A stretch of DNA of 6,289 nucleotides from Zymomonas sp. (GCF_020216885.1 NZ_JAIWON010000159.1:1-6289), one strand, 5' to 3'. Shown: positions 1 through 6,094, numbered from the stretch's first letter. The notes: generated from the sequence alone by a model not told the origin. Made by a program: numbers and translations.

Positions 1-578
1 TAATGCCAGACGGTTCGAGGTGGTGAATACGGTGTTGGTCATGAGCCTGCGTGAAATTGAGGGGCGAGAAGCCTCCCCGAGCGCAGGCGTATTGACAGCC
101 AGTCGGCAAAAACCACAGAAAGCGGCGGAATTTCGGGCTATGATGCAGGAAAAAAGGTCAAAGGCCGTAAGCGTCATATCATGGCTGATACATGCGGTTT
201 CCTGATCTTTCTTCTTTCTCGTCCATGCTGCTAATATACAGGATCGGGATGCGGCTGTTGATGTCTTGTCGGCAATACGCAAACGCATCCCTTGGCTGCG
301 CTACATCTTCGCTGATGGCGGCATGCTGGCGACAAATTGCGATCCTCGCTCGCATCTATGGGAAAATGACTGTTGAAATCATCAGGAGGTCAGATACGGC
401 TAAAGGCTTTCAGATCCTGCCGCGCCGATGGGTCGTTGAACGGACATTTGCTTGGCTAGGACGTTGTAGGCGGCTCGCAAAAGATTGGGAAAAATCCATC
501 GCCTCTTCAACCGCATGGATAATGATCGCCTCCATCCGAATGATTACATGACGCACGGCAAGGCATTGTTATACTTGA
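1..578 (+). pseudogene. IS5-family transposase remnant, 3' part, multiply frameshifted
   Basis: This is the C-terminal part of a DDE transposase that would cut and join the ends of an IS5-family element (IS427/IS1031-like by motif memory). The protein can only be read by changing frame. [15 protein letters not shown] lies in the frame from base 2 up to about 90. [12 protein letters not shown] and [15 protein letters not shown] follow in the frame of base 91. [15 protein letters not shown] and YIFADGG lie at about 218-322, [14 protein letters not shown] at about 325-366, and [20 protein letters not shown] to IASIRM from about 366. The likely catalytic residues are still visible: Asp of DSQ (94-96), Asp of ADGG (314-316) and Glu of VVERTF. 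The relic stops at TGA 549-551, which may be a mutated CGA, because family-like RTARHC follows to a second stop at 576-578. The 5' part lies outside the window. With at least four frameshifts it should make no active enzyme. Programmed frameshifting in some IS5 groups explains one shift at most. Confidence 0.9.
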
Positions 579-601
579 AAAACTTTCGGATCAGGCTTTT
601 A
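579..601 (+). repeat. Possible right terminal inverted repeat of the IS relic
   Basis: Directly after the transposase relic the sequence reads TTTCGGATCAGGCTTTTAG, which resembles the outer end of IS427/IS1031-type elements (ends such as ...GGCTC in memory). The left end is outside the window, so the inverted repeat cannot be matched and no target duplication can be shown. The placement is a guess from position and loose similarity. Confidence 0.25.
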
Positions 602-845
602 GCGTTGTATCGCCTTTTTTGTGCCTCAGATAGTATTTTGGCTCCCCGATATTGAGCAATAATTTGGGAAATATCTAAGGCAAAGAATATAGATATAGGT
701 CGGCATCCAAAGTCCGAAAATATAAAGCGGGTGGACAGCACAGCAGATCGTTTTTTAAGTAGAAAAGAGCGCTTTCCCTATCAGAAATTGCGAGTAATAG
801 CCTGATTTTGGTGGTGATATAAGAATAATGAAACGGTCTTGATAA
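602..845. other. AT-rich intergenic stretch, no gene seen
   Basis: Between the IS relic and the ldhA terminator I find no ORF with a ribosome binding site or family resemblance. Short overlapping minus-strand frames (about 60-65 codons) cover 544-978, but they use weak starts, overlap each other and match nothing I recognise. The drop in GC relative to the transposase relic marks the end of the insertion. Confidence 0.5.
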
Positions 846-880
846 TATAAAAAACATAGCCGGTATGATAACCAGCTATG
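846..880 (-). terminator. Rho-independent terminator downstream of ldhA
   Basis: Read on the minus strand, CATAGCTGGT and ACCGGCTATG form a 10-bp stem around a TATCAT loop, followed at once by TTTTTTATATT. The one imperfect pair is a G-U wobble in the minus-strand RNA but an A-C mismatch in the plus-strand RNA, which supports minus-strand use. It lies about 110 bases past the ldhA stop, so the ldhA mRNA would carry a 3' UTR of that length. Confidence 0.85.
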
Positions 881-989
881 CCTTTGTTCTTGATATGAAT
901 TAGCGCGTTATAGCCTATGCCATAGTTACTGAATGAAGCCCCAAAGGAGATCGTTATGATCGCTGTAAGGGCGGACAATATCTTGTCTA

Positions 990-1985
990 TTAGACGAGAG
1001 CATCCGGCATTTCTTTCCCAGCCTCGGCATCGCTGATATCTTGAAGAATGCTATGAGCGATGTTTGATAAGGCTTCTTTCGTCAAAAAGGCCTGATGTCC
1101 CGTGAAAACAACATTCGGGAAAGCGATCAGCCTTTCGAGAATATCATCTTCGATAATATCGTCAGCATGGTTTTCGAAGAATAAAGGCCCCTCCTCTTCG
1201 TAAACATCCGCCGCATAGCCACCGAGATGTTTGGCTTTTAGTGATTTAATCACCGCCTTGGTATCAACCAAGCCGCCGCGACTGGTATTGACGAGGTAAA
1301 AGCCTTTTTTTGCCCTTGCCAGCGTTTCTTCGTTAATCATGTGATGATTTTCTGGCGTGAGCGGACAGTGAAGCGAAATGATGTCGCTGGTCTCGATCAC
1401 TTCATCGAGAGACGTGAAACGGAAGCCGACCTTTTTCGCCAATTCGGGATCGGGATGCGGTTTATAAGCGATGACATTGGCACCAAAACCATGGGTCATA
1501 ATATGGGCAAAGACGCTCCCAATATGACCGACACCAATAATACCGACCGTTTTGTCATGGACATCAAGGCCAATCAGGCCTTCTAAGGAGAAGTTGTTTT
1601 CTCGAACCCGTTTCAAACCGCGCGAAATTTGGCGATTGAGCGTAAGCAACATACCGACGGCATATTCGGCAACCGAATAGGGCGAATAGGCAGGCACACG
1701 CACAACTTTGATATTCAATTTTTTGGCGGTATCGAGATCAACATTGTTATAACCAGCGCAGCGAAGAGCGACCAATTTAATACCTAAATCAGCCAAGATT
1801 TCTAGCACCTCGGCATTGGCCTCGTCATTCACAAAAATACAAACGGCTTCTGCGCCTTTGGCTTTCTCGGCTGTCTCTTTGGTGAGCCGCTCATTCAGAA
1901 AAACAAGGTCATGGCCGTAATGTTCATTCTCTTTTTCAATAGAATGATGGTCATAATTTTTGGAACTGAATATTGCGACGCGCAT
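990..1985 (-). CDS. ldhA: D-lactate dehydrogenase (fermentative)
   Basis: A cytosolic enzyme that reduces pyruvate to D-lactate with NAD(P)H, a side branch of fermentation competing with pyruvate decarboxylase. The 331 residues match the D-isomer-specific 2-hydroxyacid dehydrogenase family at full length. The Rossmann loop GVGHIG is at 151-156. The catalytic Arg is R236 (NTSRGG), the Glu E265 (in DVYEEEG) and the His-acid pair partner H297 (TGHQAFLT), with the same spacing as known D-LDHs. LHCPLTPENHH near 206-216 is also typical. ATG at 1985 is chosen because an AAGAGGG site lies 5 bases upstream; the in-frame GTG at 1991 would overlap that site. At the end of the second Rossmann strand the residue is K175 (VIAYKPHP), where NAD-specific relatives usually have Asp, so cofactor preference may be relaxed. 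It appears monocistronic, with a terminator about 110 bases downstream. Confidence 0.97.
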   Translation of the reverse strand: MRVAIFSSKNYDHHSIEKENEHYGHDLVFLNERLTKETAEKAKGAEAVCIFVNDEANAEVLEILADLGIKLVALRCAGYNNVDLDTAKKLNIKVVRVPAYSPYSVAEYAVGMLLTLNRQISRGLKRVRENNFSLEGLIGLDVHDKTVGIIGVGHIGSVFAHIMTHGFGANVIAYKPHPDPELAKKVGFRFTSLDEVIETSDIISLHCPLTPENHHMINEETLARAKKGFYLVNTSRGGLVDTKAVIKSLKAKHLGGYAADVYEEEGPLFFENHADDIIEDDILERLIAFPNVVFTGHQAFLTKEALSNIAHSILQDISDAEAGKEMPDALV

Positions 1986-1990
1986 AGACA

Positions 1991-1997
1991 CCCTCTT
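1991..1997 (-). promoter_or_regulatory. Ribosome binding site of ldhA
   Basis: AAGAGGG on the minus strand sits 5 bases before ATG 1985. It decides the start: the GTG two codons earlier would leave no spacer between this site and the start codon. Confidence 0.7.
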
Positions 1998-2027
1998 GAA
2001 AAATTTTGAAAGAAAAACAATAAAAAT

Positions 2028-2048
2028 TACCGTTTAAATGAAGCGGTA
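2028..2048. repeat. Short inverted repeat in the ldhA leader
   Basis: TACCG and CGGTA are 5-bp arms separated by 11 bases, about 45 bases upstream of the ldhA ATG. It could be an operator half-site pair or a leader hairpin. Arms this short also occur by chance in an AT-rich gap. Confidence 0.25.
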
Positions 2049-2349
2049 TTATTTTTGTGAAATCAAAAATAGAATGTCTATAAAACGGATAATGGCTTTA
2101 TTTGTTCCCCAATATAAGAAATATATTACCAGTAAGCAGCAATATAGTAATTTTTAGCGATGGGTCGTAAGGGAATAAAAGAGGATAGATAAAAGGAATG
2201 ATAAATTTCAGTTTTTTGGCCTTGGAAAAAATCCTTCTGACCCGTTTTTAAAAATTAAATTTTAAAATTATAGAATTTGATTACTAAATATTCTTCTGTC
2301 TTTGGGAGGAACCTGTCCCCAGAAAGGCGGGTGCAGAATAAATCAATCT

Positions 2350-2364
2350 GGCGATAGGATCGCC
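2350..2364. repeat. Hairpin in GC-richer island
   Basis: GGCGAT and ATCGCC form a perfect 6-bp stem with an AGG loop. On the plus strand GCCATTTTATCC follows, a poor T-run. Just upstream (about 2300-2327) a second fold with CTTT/AAAG and GGG/CCC arms is possible. Together they make this the most structured part of the gap. Confidence 0.4.
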
Positions 2365-2493
2365 GCCATTTTATCCGAGATAAATCCATGACTTCCCCAT
2401 GATAGGGAAAAAACAGGAAAAAATATGCCTATTTTGCGCCTAATAGATGTATTTAATGAACGGAAGAATAGATAAACTGCGCATAGGGCAAAC

Positions 2494-2508
2494 AGAAGCA
2501 GTGCTTCT
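2494..2508. repeat. Small perfect hairpin
   Basis: AGAAGC and GCTTCT form a 6-bp stem with an AGT loop, followed on the plus strand by CATTTTATG. It might be a weak plus-strand terminator, but no plus-strand gene upstream needs one. Confidence 0.35.
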
Positions 2509-2580
2509 CATTTTATGAAAGGCGACCTTGCCGCAGAAAAGAACATTATTTTCAGATGAAAATGCTCATTAGCTGCGTCA

Positions 2581-2614
2581 TTATCCTTATAAATTTTAGG
2601 AAAATTTAGGATAA
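2581..2614. repeat. Near-perfect AT-rich inverted repeat
   Basis: Outer arms TTATCCT/AGGATAA and inner arms AAATTTT/AAAATTT give 14 paired bases with one 3-base bulge and an AGG loop. No T-run follows on either strand, so it is not a canonical terminator. Function unknown; a protein binding site or an mRNA 3' structure are both possible. Confidence 0.5.
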
Positions 2615-2624
2615 AATAGCAATT

Positions 2625-2642
2625 TCGGGATGGGATACCCGA
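2625..2642. repeat. Small GC hairpin downstream of gpmA
   Basis: TCGGG and CCCGA form a 5-bp stem with an 8-base loop. It is one of several stems lying in series behind gpmA and may help protect or end that transcript. It is weak taken alone. Confidence 0.3.
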
Positions 2643-2690
2643 TTTATGGCATTTGTAGCGGGTCAAAAATGAAGATCGAGAGCAGATACA

Positions 2691-2720
2691 TTTTCGGCCA
2701 GAGTTTTCTCTGGCCGAAAA
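2691..2720 (-). terminator. Strong stem-loop behind gpmA, terminator-like but without T-run
   Basis: TTTTCGGCCAGAG and CTCTGGCCGAAAA form a perfect 13-bp stem with a 4-base loop, 40 bases past the gpmA stop. Its stability and position suggest the 3' end of the gpmA mRNA. The A and T runs are inside the stem, and neither strand has a separate T-run after it. Blocking of 3' exonucleases or partly Rho-dependent termination is therefore as likely as classic intrinsic termination. Confidence 0.6.
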
Positions 2721-2729
2721 AGCAGTTAA

Positions 2730-2753
2730 CAAACCAAAAGGCTTTAAAAGCCC
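2730..2753 (-). terminator. Weak terminator-like hairpin close to the gpmA stop
   Basis: On the minus strand GGCTT and AAGCC pair around TTA, followed by TTTTGGTTTGTT. The stem has only 5 bp (6 with a G-U pair). It may act together with the stronger stem-loop 20 bases further on. Confidence 0.35.
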
Positions 2754-2760
2754 AAGGCTA

Positions 2761-3447
2761 TTAACGTTCGTTAAGGAAATAACGATCTTTCGGGGTCAGA
2801 TCATCATTCAGTTCGTAGACCAACGGCTGACCGGTGGGCAATTCGAACTTGACGATTTCTTCGTCTGACAATTTCGACAGATGCTTAACGAGAGCGCGCA
2901 GTGAGTTACCATGCGCACCGATCAAGACGCGCTTGCCAGCCTTCAGTTCAGGGGCAATGCGTTCTTCCCAATAAGGCAACACGCGAGCAACGGTGTCTTT
3001 CAGGCTTTCCGTTTCAGGAATCTTGACACCAGCATAACGACGATCGCCAGAAAGGTCGAACTTGTCACCTTTTTCCATCGGGGGCGGCGGAACGTCATAA
3101 GAACGGCGCCAAATGTGAACCTGTTCTTCACCATGTTTGGCAGCGGTTTCAGCCTTGTTCAGACCAGTCAGGCCACCATAGTGACGTTCATTCAAACGCC
3201 AATCTTTTTCGGTCGGAACCCAAAGGGTTTTACCGGCTTCAAGAATAAGATTGGTGGTTTTGATGGCGCGGGTCAGAACGCTGGTGAAAGCGATATCGAA
3301 TTCAAAACCCTTTTCAGCCAGAGCTTTACCGCCGGCCGTTGCTTCCTGAACACCCTGTTCAGTCAGGTTAACGTCCCACCAACCGGTGAAACGGTTTTCA
3401 AGGTTCCATTCGGACTGTCCGTGACGGGACAAAACGAGCGTGGGCAT
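2761..3447 (-). CDS. gpmA: 2,3-bisphosphoglycerate-dependent phosphoglycerate mutase
   Basis: A cytosolic glycolytic enzyme that interconverts 3- and 2-phosphoglycerate through a phosphohistidine, feeding enolase; in Z. mobilis this is the lower arm of the Entner-Doudoroff route. The 228 residues carry the full histidine phosphatase/dPGAM signature. The RHGQSEWN motif at the N-terminus holds the phospho-acceptor H9. TRAIKT contains R60, LNERHYGGL contains E87, the substrate-binding pair is R114/R115, and [14 protein letters not shown] contains the second catalytic H179. It is shorter than the roughly 250-residue enteric form mainly at the C-terminus, as is common in alphaproteobacteria. The ATG start is supported by AAGGAG six bases upstream. 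It lies 250 bases downstream of the M14 peptidase gene behind a strong hairpin, so it probably has its own promoter in 3448-3657, but I could not fix a -35/-10 pair. Confidence 0.97.
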   Translation of the reverse strand: MPTLVLSRHGQSEWNLENRFTGWWDVNLTEQGVQEATAGGKALAEKGFEFDIAFTSVLTRAIKTTNLILEAGKTLWVPTEKDWRLNERHYGGLTGLNKAETAAKHGEEQVHIWRRSYDVPPPPMEKGDKFDLSGDRRYAGVKIPETESLKDTVARVLPYWEERIAPELKAGKRVLIGAHGNSLRALVKHLSKLSDEEIVKFELPTGQPLVYELNDDLTPKDRYFLNER

Positions 3448-3453
3448 ATTCCA

Positions 3454-3459
3454 CTCCTT
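3454..3459 (-). promoter_or_regulatory. Ribosome binding site of gpmA
   Basis: AAGGAG on the minus strand, 6 bases before the ATG. This is a near-consensus Shine-Dalgarno site, in line with the high expression expected of a glycolytic gene. Confidence 0.75.
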
Positions 3460-3539
3460 TTCAATATCTCTTCGTTATGTGTTGTTCCGGTAAACGCTTG
3501 CAGTTTCCGAATCAACAAAAGAAGCCATGTATAATTAAC

Positions 3540-3561
3540 GCTGACAATCTGTGCGGTCAGC
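3540..3561. repeat. Inverted repeat in the gpmA upstream region
   Basis: GCTGAC and GTCAGC are perfect 6-bp arms separated by 10 bases, about 93 bases before the gpmA start. The centre-to-centre spacing of 16 bp would suit a dimeric regulator. No T-run follows on either strand. A TATACA element lies next to it on the gpmA side, but I see no convincing -35 partner. An operator role is inference. Confidence 0.35.
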
Positions 3562-3657
3562 AAAAATGGCCGCCAATCTTTCAGGAAAATTATTCGCCGT
3601 CAGATTATGCAGGCCTATGGCTTTTGGCAATAGCGGTTATAGCCTTTATGAAAAGCT

Positions 3658-3691
3658 CTATCAGACGCAAAATTACGATTGCGCCTGATAG
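3658..3691 (-). terminator. Terminator hairpin of the DUF4136/M14 operon
   Basis: On the minus strand CTATCAGGCGCAA and TTGCGTCTGATAG form a 13-bp stem with an 8-base loop, starting 5 bases after the M14 stop codon. The single non-Watson-Crick pair is a G-U wobble in the minus-strand RNA and an A-C mismatch in the plus-strand RNA, which supports minus-strand use. The following T-run (AGCTTTTC) is modest. On the plus strand a TTTTATTA run follows instead, so some bidirectional activity is possible. Confidence 0.7.
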
Positions 3692-3696
3692 TTTTA

Positions 3697-4839
3697 TTAC
3701 GCGAGATCTTTGCCGGAGATCGGGAGCTGATCAATCATTTCAGCTAGAATAGCGAGACAATCGCGGCCTAATTGTTTTGACCTTGCCGGTGACCAGCCTT
3801 TTTTCAAATCAGGCATATCGTCATGATCTTTGAAGGGCATTTCAAGCGTCATCGAAACCGCCTTGTAACGATAGGCCAATTGGTTCGTTGCCAAGGCTAG
3901 ATTGGCCTCGCCCGGTTCGTCATTTTCATAACCGTAATTGCGTTGAAAATCGGGCGTGTATTTGGCCAATTTATTCCGGTAGCGGCGGAATAATTTATCC
4001 TGCGCCTTGTCAAGATCGGGGATACCTTCAAATCCGGCAAGAAAAACATGCGGAATAGCTTCATCACCATGAACATCCATGACGAAATCAACGCCAGTTT
4101 TATCCATATGATTGCGAACGGCCAGCACTTCGGGGCTGCGTTTCGCCGTGGGTTCTGCCCATTCACGATTGAGATTGGCACCACAAGCATTCGTCCGCAA
4201 ATGACCACGGCAAGAACCGTCCGGATTCATATTGGGAACAATATGAAAGCGGGCTTTTTGGCGAAGCAGGCGAGCAACCGAGTCATTTTCATCGGTTAAT
4301 CTTTCCAAAGCACCTTCCATCCACCATTCGGCCATGCTTTCACCCGGATGTTGCCGTGCGATCAACCAGATAGAGCGCTGCCCTTCCCCCATCGTCAGGC
4401 AATCCATGCTTTGGCCATCAAGGCTTTTACCCAACATTTCGTAACCAACCCCTGATTTGCCAGCCATACGGGCAATCAGATCATGGTGTCGTTCCATTGA
4501 ATAAGGGGCGAAATAAGCAAAATAAGCGATATTACTACGCGGCGTATAACGGATGGTCAGCATCCCGTCGCGATAATCCGTTTCCGTCATTTGCCAGTCT
4601 TGGCGGTCTTCGGAAACGCGTGCCTGATAATCAGGCCAGCCAGCTGGATAGGCGGAATCGCTGGCATTGGTGATAACCAGTTCCAAGGCCTGATCTTTGG
4701 CACCGGTTACCTTGAAATAAAACCATTGGAAGAAATCTGACTGGTTATCTTTGATAATTTCCAGATAAATCCGGTTTCCGTCTTGTTCAACAACATGGAT
4801 ATTTCCGCCGTCAAAAGCGGCATTGATTTGAAGGGTCAT
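3697..4839 (-). CDS. M14-family zinc carboxypeptidase, cytosolic carboxypeptidase (CCP/Nna1)-like
   Basis: A predicted metallocarboxypeptidase that removes C-terminal residues from a peptide or protein. The 380 residues fit bacterial CCP-like proteins, with an N-terminal beta-sandwich domain (about 1-120, WFYFKVTG and [10 protein letters not shown] typical) followed by the M14 catalytic domain. Zinc ligands are H164 and E167 (HPGES) and H257 (DVHGDE). The substrate-anchoring set includes NPDG at 205-208 and N224-R225 in NLNREW, and the catalytic base is E333 (TLEMPFK). All key residues are present. There is no signal peptide, so it should act in the cytoplasm. Its ATG overlaps the TGA of the upstream gene as ATGA, which points to translational coupling; its own ribosome site (GGAAAAAG) is weak. 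Eukaryotic CCPs trim glutamates from tubulin, but the natural substrates of bacterial members are unknown, and I do not assign one. Confidence 0.88.
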   Translation of the reverse strand: MTLQINAAFDGGNIHVVEQDGNRIYLEIIKDNQSDFFQWFYFKVTGAKDQALELVITNASDSAYPAGWPDYQARVSEDRQDWQMTETDYRDGMLTIRYTPRSNIAYFAYFAPYSMERHHDLIARMAGKSGVGYEMLGKSLDGQSMDCLTMGEGQRSIWLIARQHPGESMAEWWMEGALERLTDENDSVARLLRQKARFHIVPNMNPDGSCRGHLRTNACGANLNREWAEPTAKRSPEVLAVRNHMDKTGVDFVMDVHGDEAIPHVFLAGFEGIPDLDKAQDKLFRRYRNKLAKYTPDFQRNYGYENDEPGEANLALATNQLAYRYKAVSMTLEMPFKDHDDMPDLKKGWSPARSKQLGRDCLAILAEMIDQLPISGKDLA

Positions 4840-5648
4840 TTTACTTTTTCCGTTTCACCTGATTCACCTGGAAACTGGCCGAACATCGCTGTGGCTAATC
4901 TGTCCACTGCGATATCAGGCGTGCTTTCGGCTTTGTTACTTTTGCCTTCTGTTCGGGCGCGGCCTTCCCAGATAGCTTGATGTGTATCCCTGCGGCTGAG
5001 TTGTGCCGTTAGAATGGTTTCGACCTTGTTGCTGGTATGATAGCCGTTACCGACAGGGACAGAAATACCGGCACTGATACCGCCGCCTCCACCGCCGAAG
5101 CCACGGCCACCCCCGCCGCCGCCTCCGATGCTGATACCGCTTCCGCCGCCGCCCCAGCCGACACCGCCTCCTCCAAAGCCGCCTCCGCCACCATAACCAC
5201 CGCCAAGGCTGATGCCGCCATGAGGGCGATTGTCACGCGGGGGCGTTTGGCCATTATCCCTGTAATGGGTTCCCCGCATGACATCATACATCATCGTATA
5301 TTCGGCCTGTTGCGGGTTGTCCGTGACTTGGAAACCAATTCTTGTCAGATTGCGGGCGATACTGGCCGTGTAGCGCTGATATTCCAGCGTATTCCGTAAA
5401 GTCGGGTCATGAGGCATGATGTTGACGATGCCAGTTGTAGCCATATCGTTTTTGTGAAAGCGAGTGACTTCTATCGGCTGGCTCGCCTGTAACGGAAGCG
5501 TCGACGCCAAGAAAAATATCCCTAAAAAAGGATAGATGCCTTTGAGCCGGAGCCGTTTTTTTGCCTTGCGACCGTCTTTATGGGTCACGTCTTGCGGTGT
5601 TGGGGGCTGTGATATCGTGATGAGATGCCTCAAGATAGTCTCCGTCAA
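4836..5648 (-). CDS. Exported glycine-rich DUF4136-like protein
   Basis: Function unknown. The 270-residue frame has a basic n-region (KKRLRLK), a hydrophobic stretch at about 38-50 and a likely signal peptidase I site after LPLQA (55). No lipobox Cys is seen, although many DUF4136 proteins are lipoproteins. The mature part has a conserved-looking N half (about 85-125), a glycine-rich insert at 144-190 (34 of 47 residues are Gly), and a C-terminal segment ([19 protein letters not shown]) that resembles the end of DUF4136 domains. No ATG is available. TTG 5648 gives the full frame; TTG 5633 has GGAG six bases upstream and may be the real start, leaving 265 residues. Its stop overlaps the M14 start, so the two are one operon. 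The domain call is from memory of the family, hence moderate certainty. Confidence 0.75.
   Translation of the reverse strand: MTETILRHLITISQPPTPQDVTHKDGRKAKKRLRLKGIYPFLGIFFLASTLPLQASQPIEVTRFHKNDMATTGIVNIMPHDPTLRNTLEYQRYTASIARNLTRIGFQVTDNPQQAEYTMMYDVMRGTHYRDNGQTPPRDNRPHGGISLGGGYGGGGGFGGGGVGWGGGGSGISIGGGGGGGRGFGGGGGGISAGISVPVGNGYHTSNKVETILTAQLSRRDTHQAIWEGRARTEGKSNKAESTPDIAVDRLATAMFGQFPGESGETEKVK
5079..5219 (-). repeat. Low-complexity glycine-codon tract
   Basis: About 47 codons encode mainly glycine with scattered Phe, Tyr, Trp, Ile, Ser and Arg. The units (GGG plus an aromatic or Ile) are irregular rather than an exact tandem repeat. GGC/GGT/GGA/GGG codons are mixed, which suggests selection on the protein rather than recent slippage. 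The tract is locally far more GC-rich than its surroundings and is a likely place for length differences between strains. Confidence 0.7.
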
Positions 5649-5697
5649 GCCATCCGGTTATGAAGGGTGGTTGCTGTGGCTATGATCTTTAACGGAT

Positions 5698-5724
5698 ATC
5701 ATAATATTTCAAAAAAGAATTATA
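5698..5724 (-). promoter_or_regulatory. Possible promoter region of the DUF4136/M14 operon
   Basis: On the minus strand a perfect TATAAT (5719-5724) lies about 70 bases before the TTG start. The -35 region about 17 bases upstream is only T-rich (TTTTTC), so the assignment rests on the -10 alone. Between it and the gene, TATGAT (5681-5686) and ATCATA (5698-5703) form a short inverted repeat that could be an operator. Confidence 0.35.
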
Positions 5725-5796
5725 GCCTTTTTTGTGATCGTGAAAAAAGTAACGAAAAAAGCCTGTATTTCAGTGGTCTTTGGTCGTTTTGATGAA

Positions 5797-5837
5797 GATA
5801 TATCGGATTTTTCTTTCAAGGATATTGCCGATATATC
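5797..5837. repeat. Perfect 10-bp inverted repeat upstream of rpmJ
   Basis: GATATATCGG and CCGATATATC are exact inverted arms with a 21-base spacer. The right arm ends about 10 bases before the rpmJ -35 element, within the divergent region shared with the DUF4136/M14 operon. No T-run follows on either strand, so a regulator site or cruciform is more likely than a terminator. Each arm itself contains the palindrome GATATATC. Confidence 0.6.
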
Positions 5838-5847
5838 AGAATTTTCC

Positions 5848-5876
5848 TTGACTTATAATAATTCAGCGCATAGGCA
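5848..5876 (+). promoter_or_regulatory. Candidate rpmJ promoter
   Basis: CTTGACT (TTGACT at 5848-5853) matches the strong alphaproteobacterial -35 consensus. Seventeen bases on is TAGGCA (5871-5876), a weak -10. An alternative -10, TATAAT at 5854-5859, overlaps the -35 and has no good upstream partner. Either choice gives a 5' UTR of roughly 45-65 bases. Confidence 0.5.
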
Positions 5877-5927
5877 GAGGCCTCATTTTCTTTCCCAATT
5901 TTTAAGATGAAGGCAGGTAGTCCGGCC

Positions 5928-6053
5928 ATGAAAATCCGCAACTCGCTCAAATCCTTAAAGGGGCGCCATCGCGACAATCGGGTGATTCGCCGGCGTGGCC
6001 GCACTTATATCATCAATAAAACGGTTCGCCGCTTTAAAGCCCGTCAGGGTTAA
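5928..6053 (+). CDS. rpmJ: 50S ribosomal protein L36
   Basis: Encodes a 41-residue, very basic protein of the large ribosomal subunit (bL36) that binds 23S rRNA. The sequence starts [20 protein letters not shown] and ends RRFKARQG, the usual alphaproteobacterial form. It has no cysteines, so it is the zinc-free type, lacking the Cys/His ribbon of the 37-38-residue form. The length is complete. The ATG is the only sensible start, although the Shine-Dalgarno region (AAGGCAGG, about 10 bases upstream) is not ideal. It stands alone, as is common for rpmJ in this class, with its own promoter and a strong terminator about 40 bases after the stop. Confidence 0.96.
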   Translation: MKIRNSLKSLKGRHRDNRVIRRRGRTYIINKTVRRFKARQG

Positions 6054-6060
6054 TAAGGGT

Positions 6061-6078
6061 ATCCGGTTTTAACCGGAT
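6061..6078 (+). repeat. Hairpin just after rpmJ
   Basis: ATCCGGT and ACCGGAT form a 7-bp stem with a TTTA loop, 8 bases after the rpmJ stop. Only CCTTTCC follows, so it is not a complete terminator by itself. It may shield the 3' end of this short mRNA ahead of the main terminator. Confidence 0.5.
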
Positions 6079-6094
6079 CCTTTCCTGATAGAAT

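Larger units (their letters stand above)
1998..2690. other. Long intergenic region upstream of ldhA
   Basis: This gap of about 690 bases should contain the ldhA promoter and the end of the gpmA transcript. No coding frame looks real. The longest local candidate is a minus-strand frame (2508-2732) with no family resemblance and no clear ribosome site. A 16-codon plus-strand frame at 2425-2475 has AGGA in front but is too short to call. Most of the region is strongly AT-rich, with a GC-richer island at about 2297-2370 that can fold. Possible minus-strand -35/-10 elements (TTGCTG with TCTTAT, about 2110-2142) are weak. A small RNA or a long ldhA leader is possible but not shown. Confidence 0.5.

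Noticed and set aside
781..978. Minus-strand frame of 65 codons starting just after the ldhA stop
   Set aside because: It needs a TTG start without a ribosome site, contains the ldhA terminator hairpin and resembles no family I know.
2425..2475. 16-codon + strand frame MPILRLIDVFNERKNR with AGGA in front
   Set aside because: Too short to separate from chance in an AT-rich gap, and no promoter or terminator frames it.
2508..2732. 74-codon minus-strand frame between gpmA and ldhA
   Set aside because: It overlaps the gpmA stem-loop and several hairpins, has no ribosome site and its composition looks random.
2911..3534. A 207-codon open frame on the + strand opposite gpmA
   Set aside because: It is antisense to a certain glycolytic gene, has no ribosome site or family resemblance, and is explained by the codon bias of gpmA.
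5037..5399. An Ala/Thr/Ser-rich 120-codon + strand frame opposite the glycine-rich gene
   Set aside because: It is the reverse complement of glycine codons read in another frame. Low complexity on one strand creates the apparent ORF on the other.
5720..5760. Terminator from the CTTTTTT/AAAAAAG pairing
   Set aside because: The stem is only 7 A-T-rich pairs with a long loop, so it would not be stable; it reflects A/T runs.
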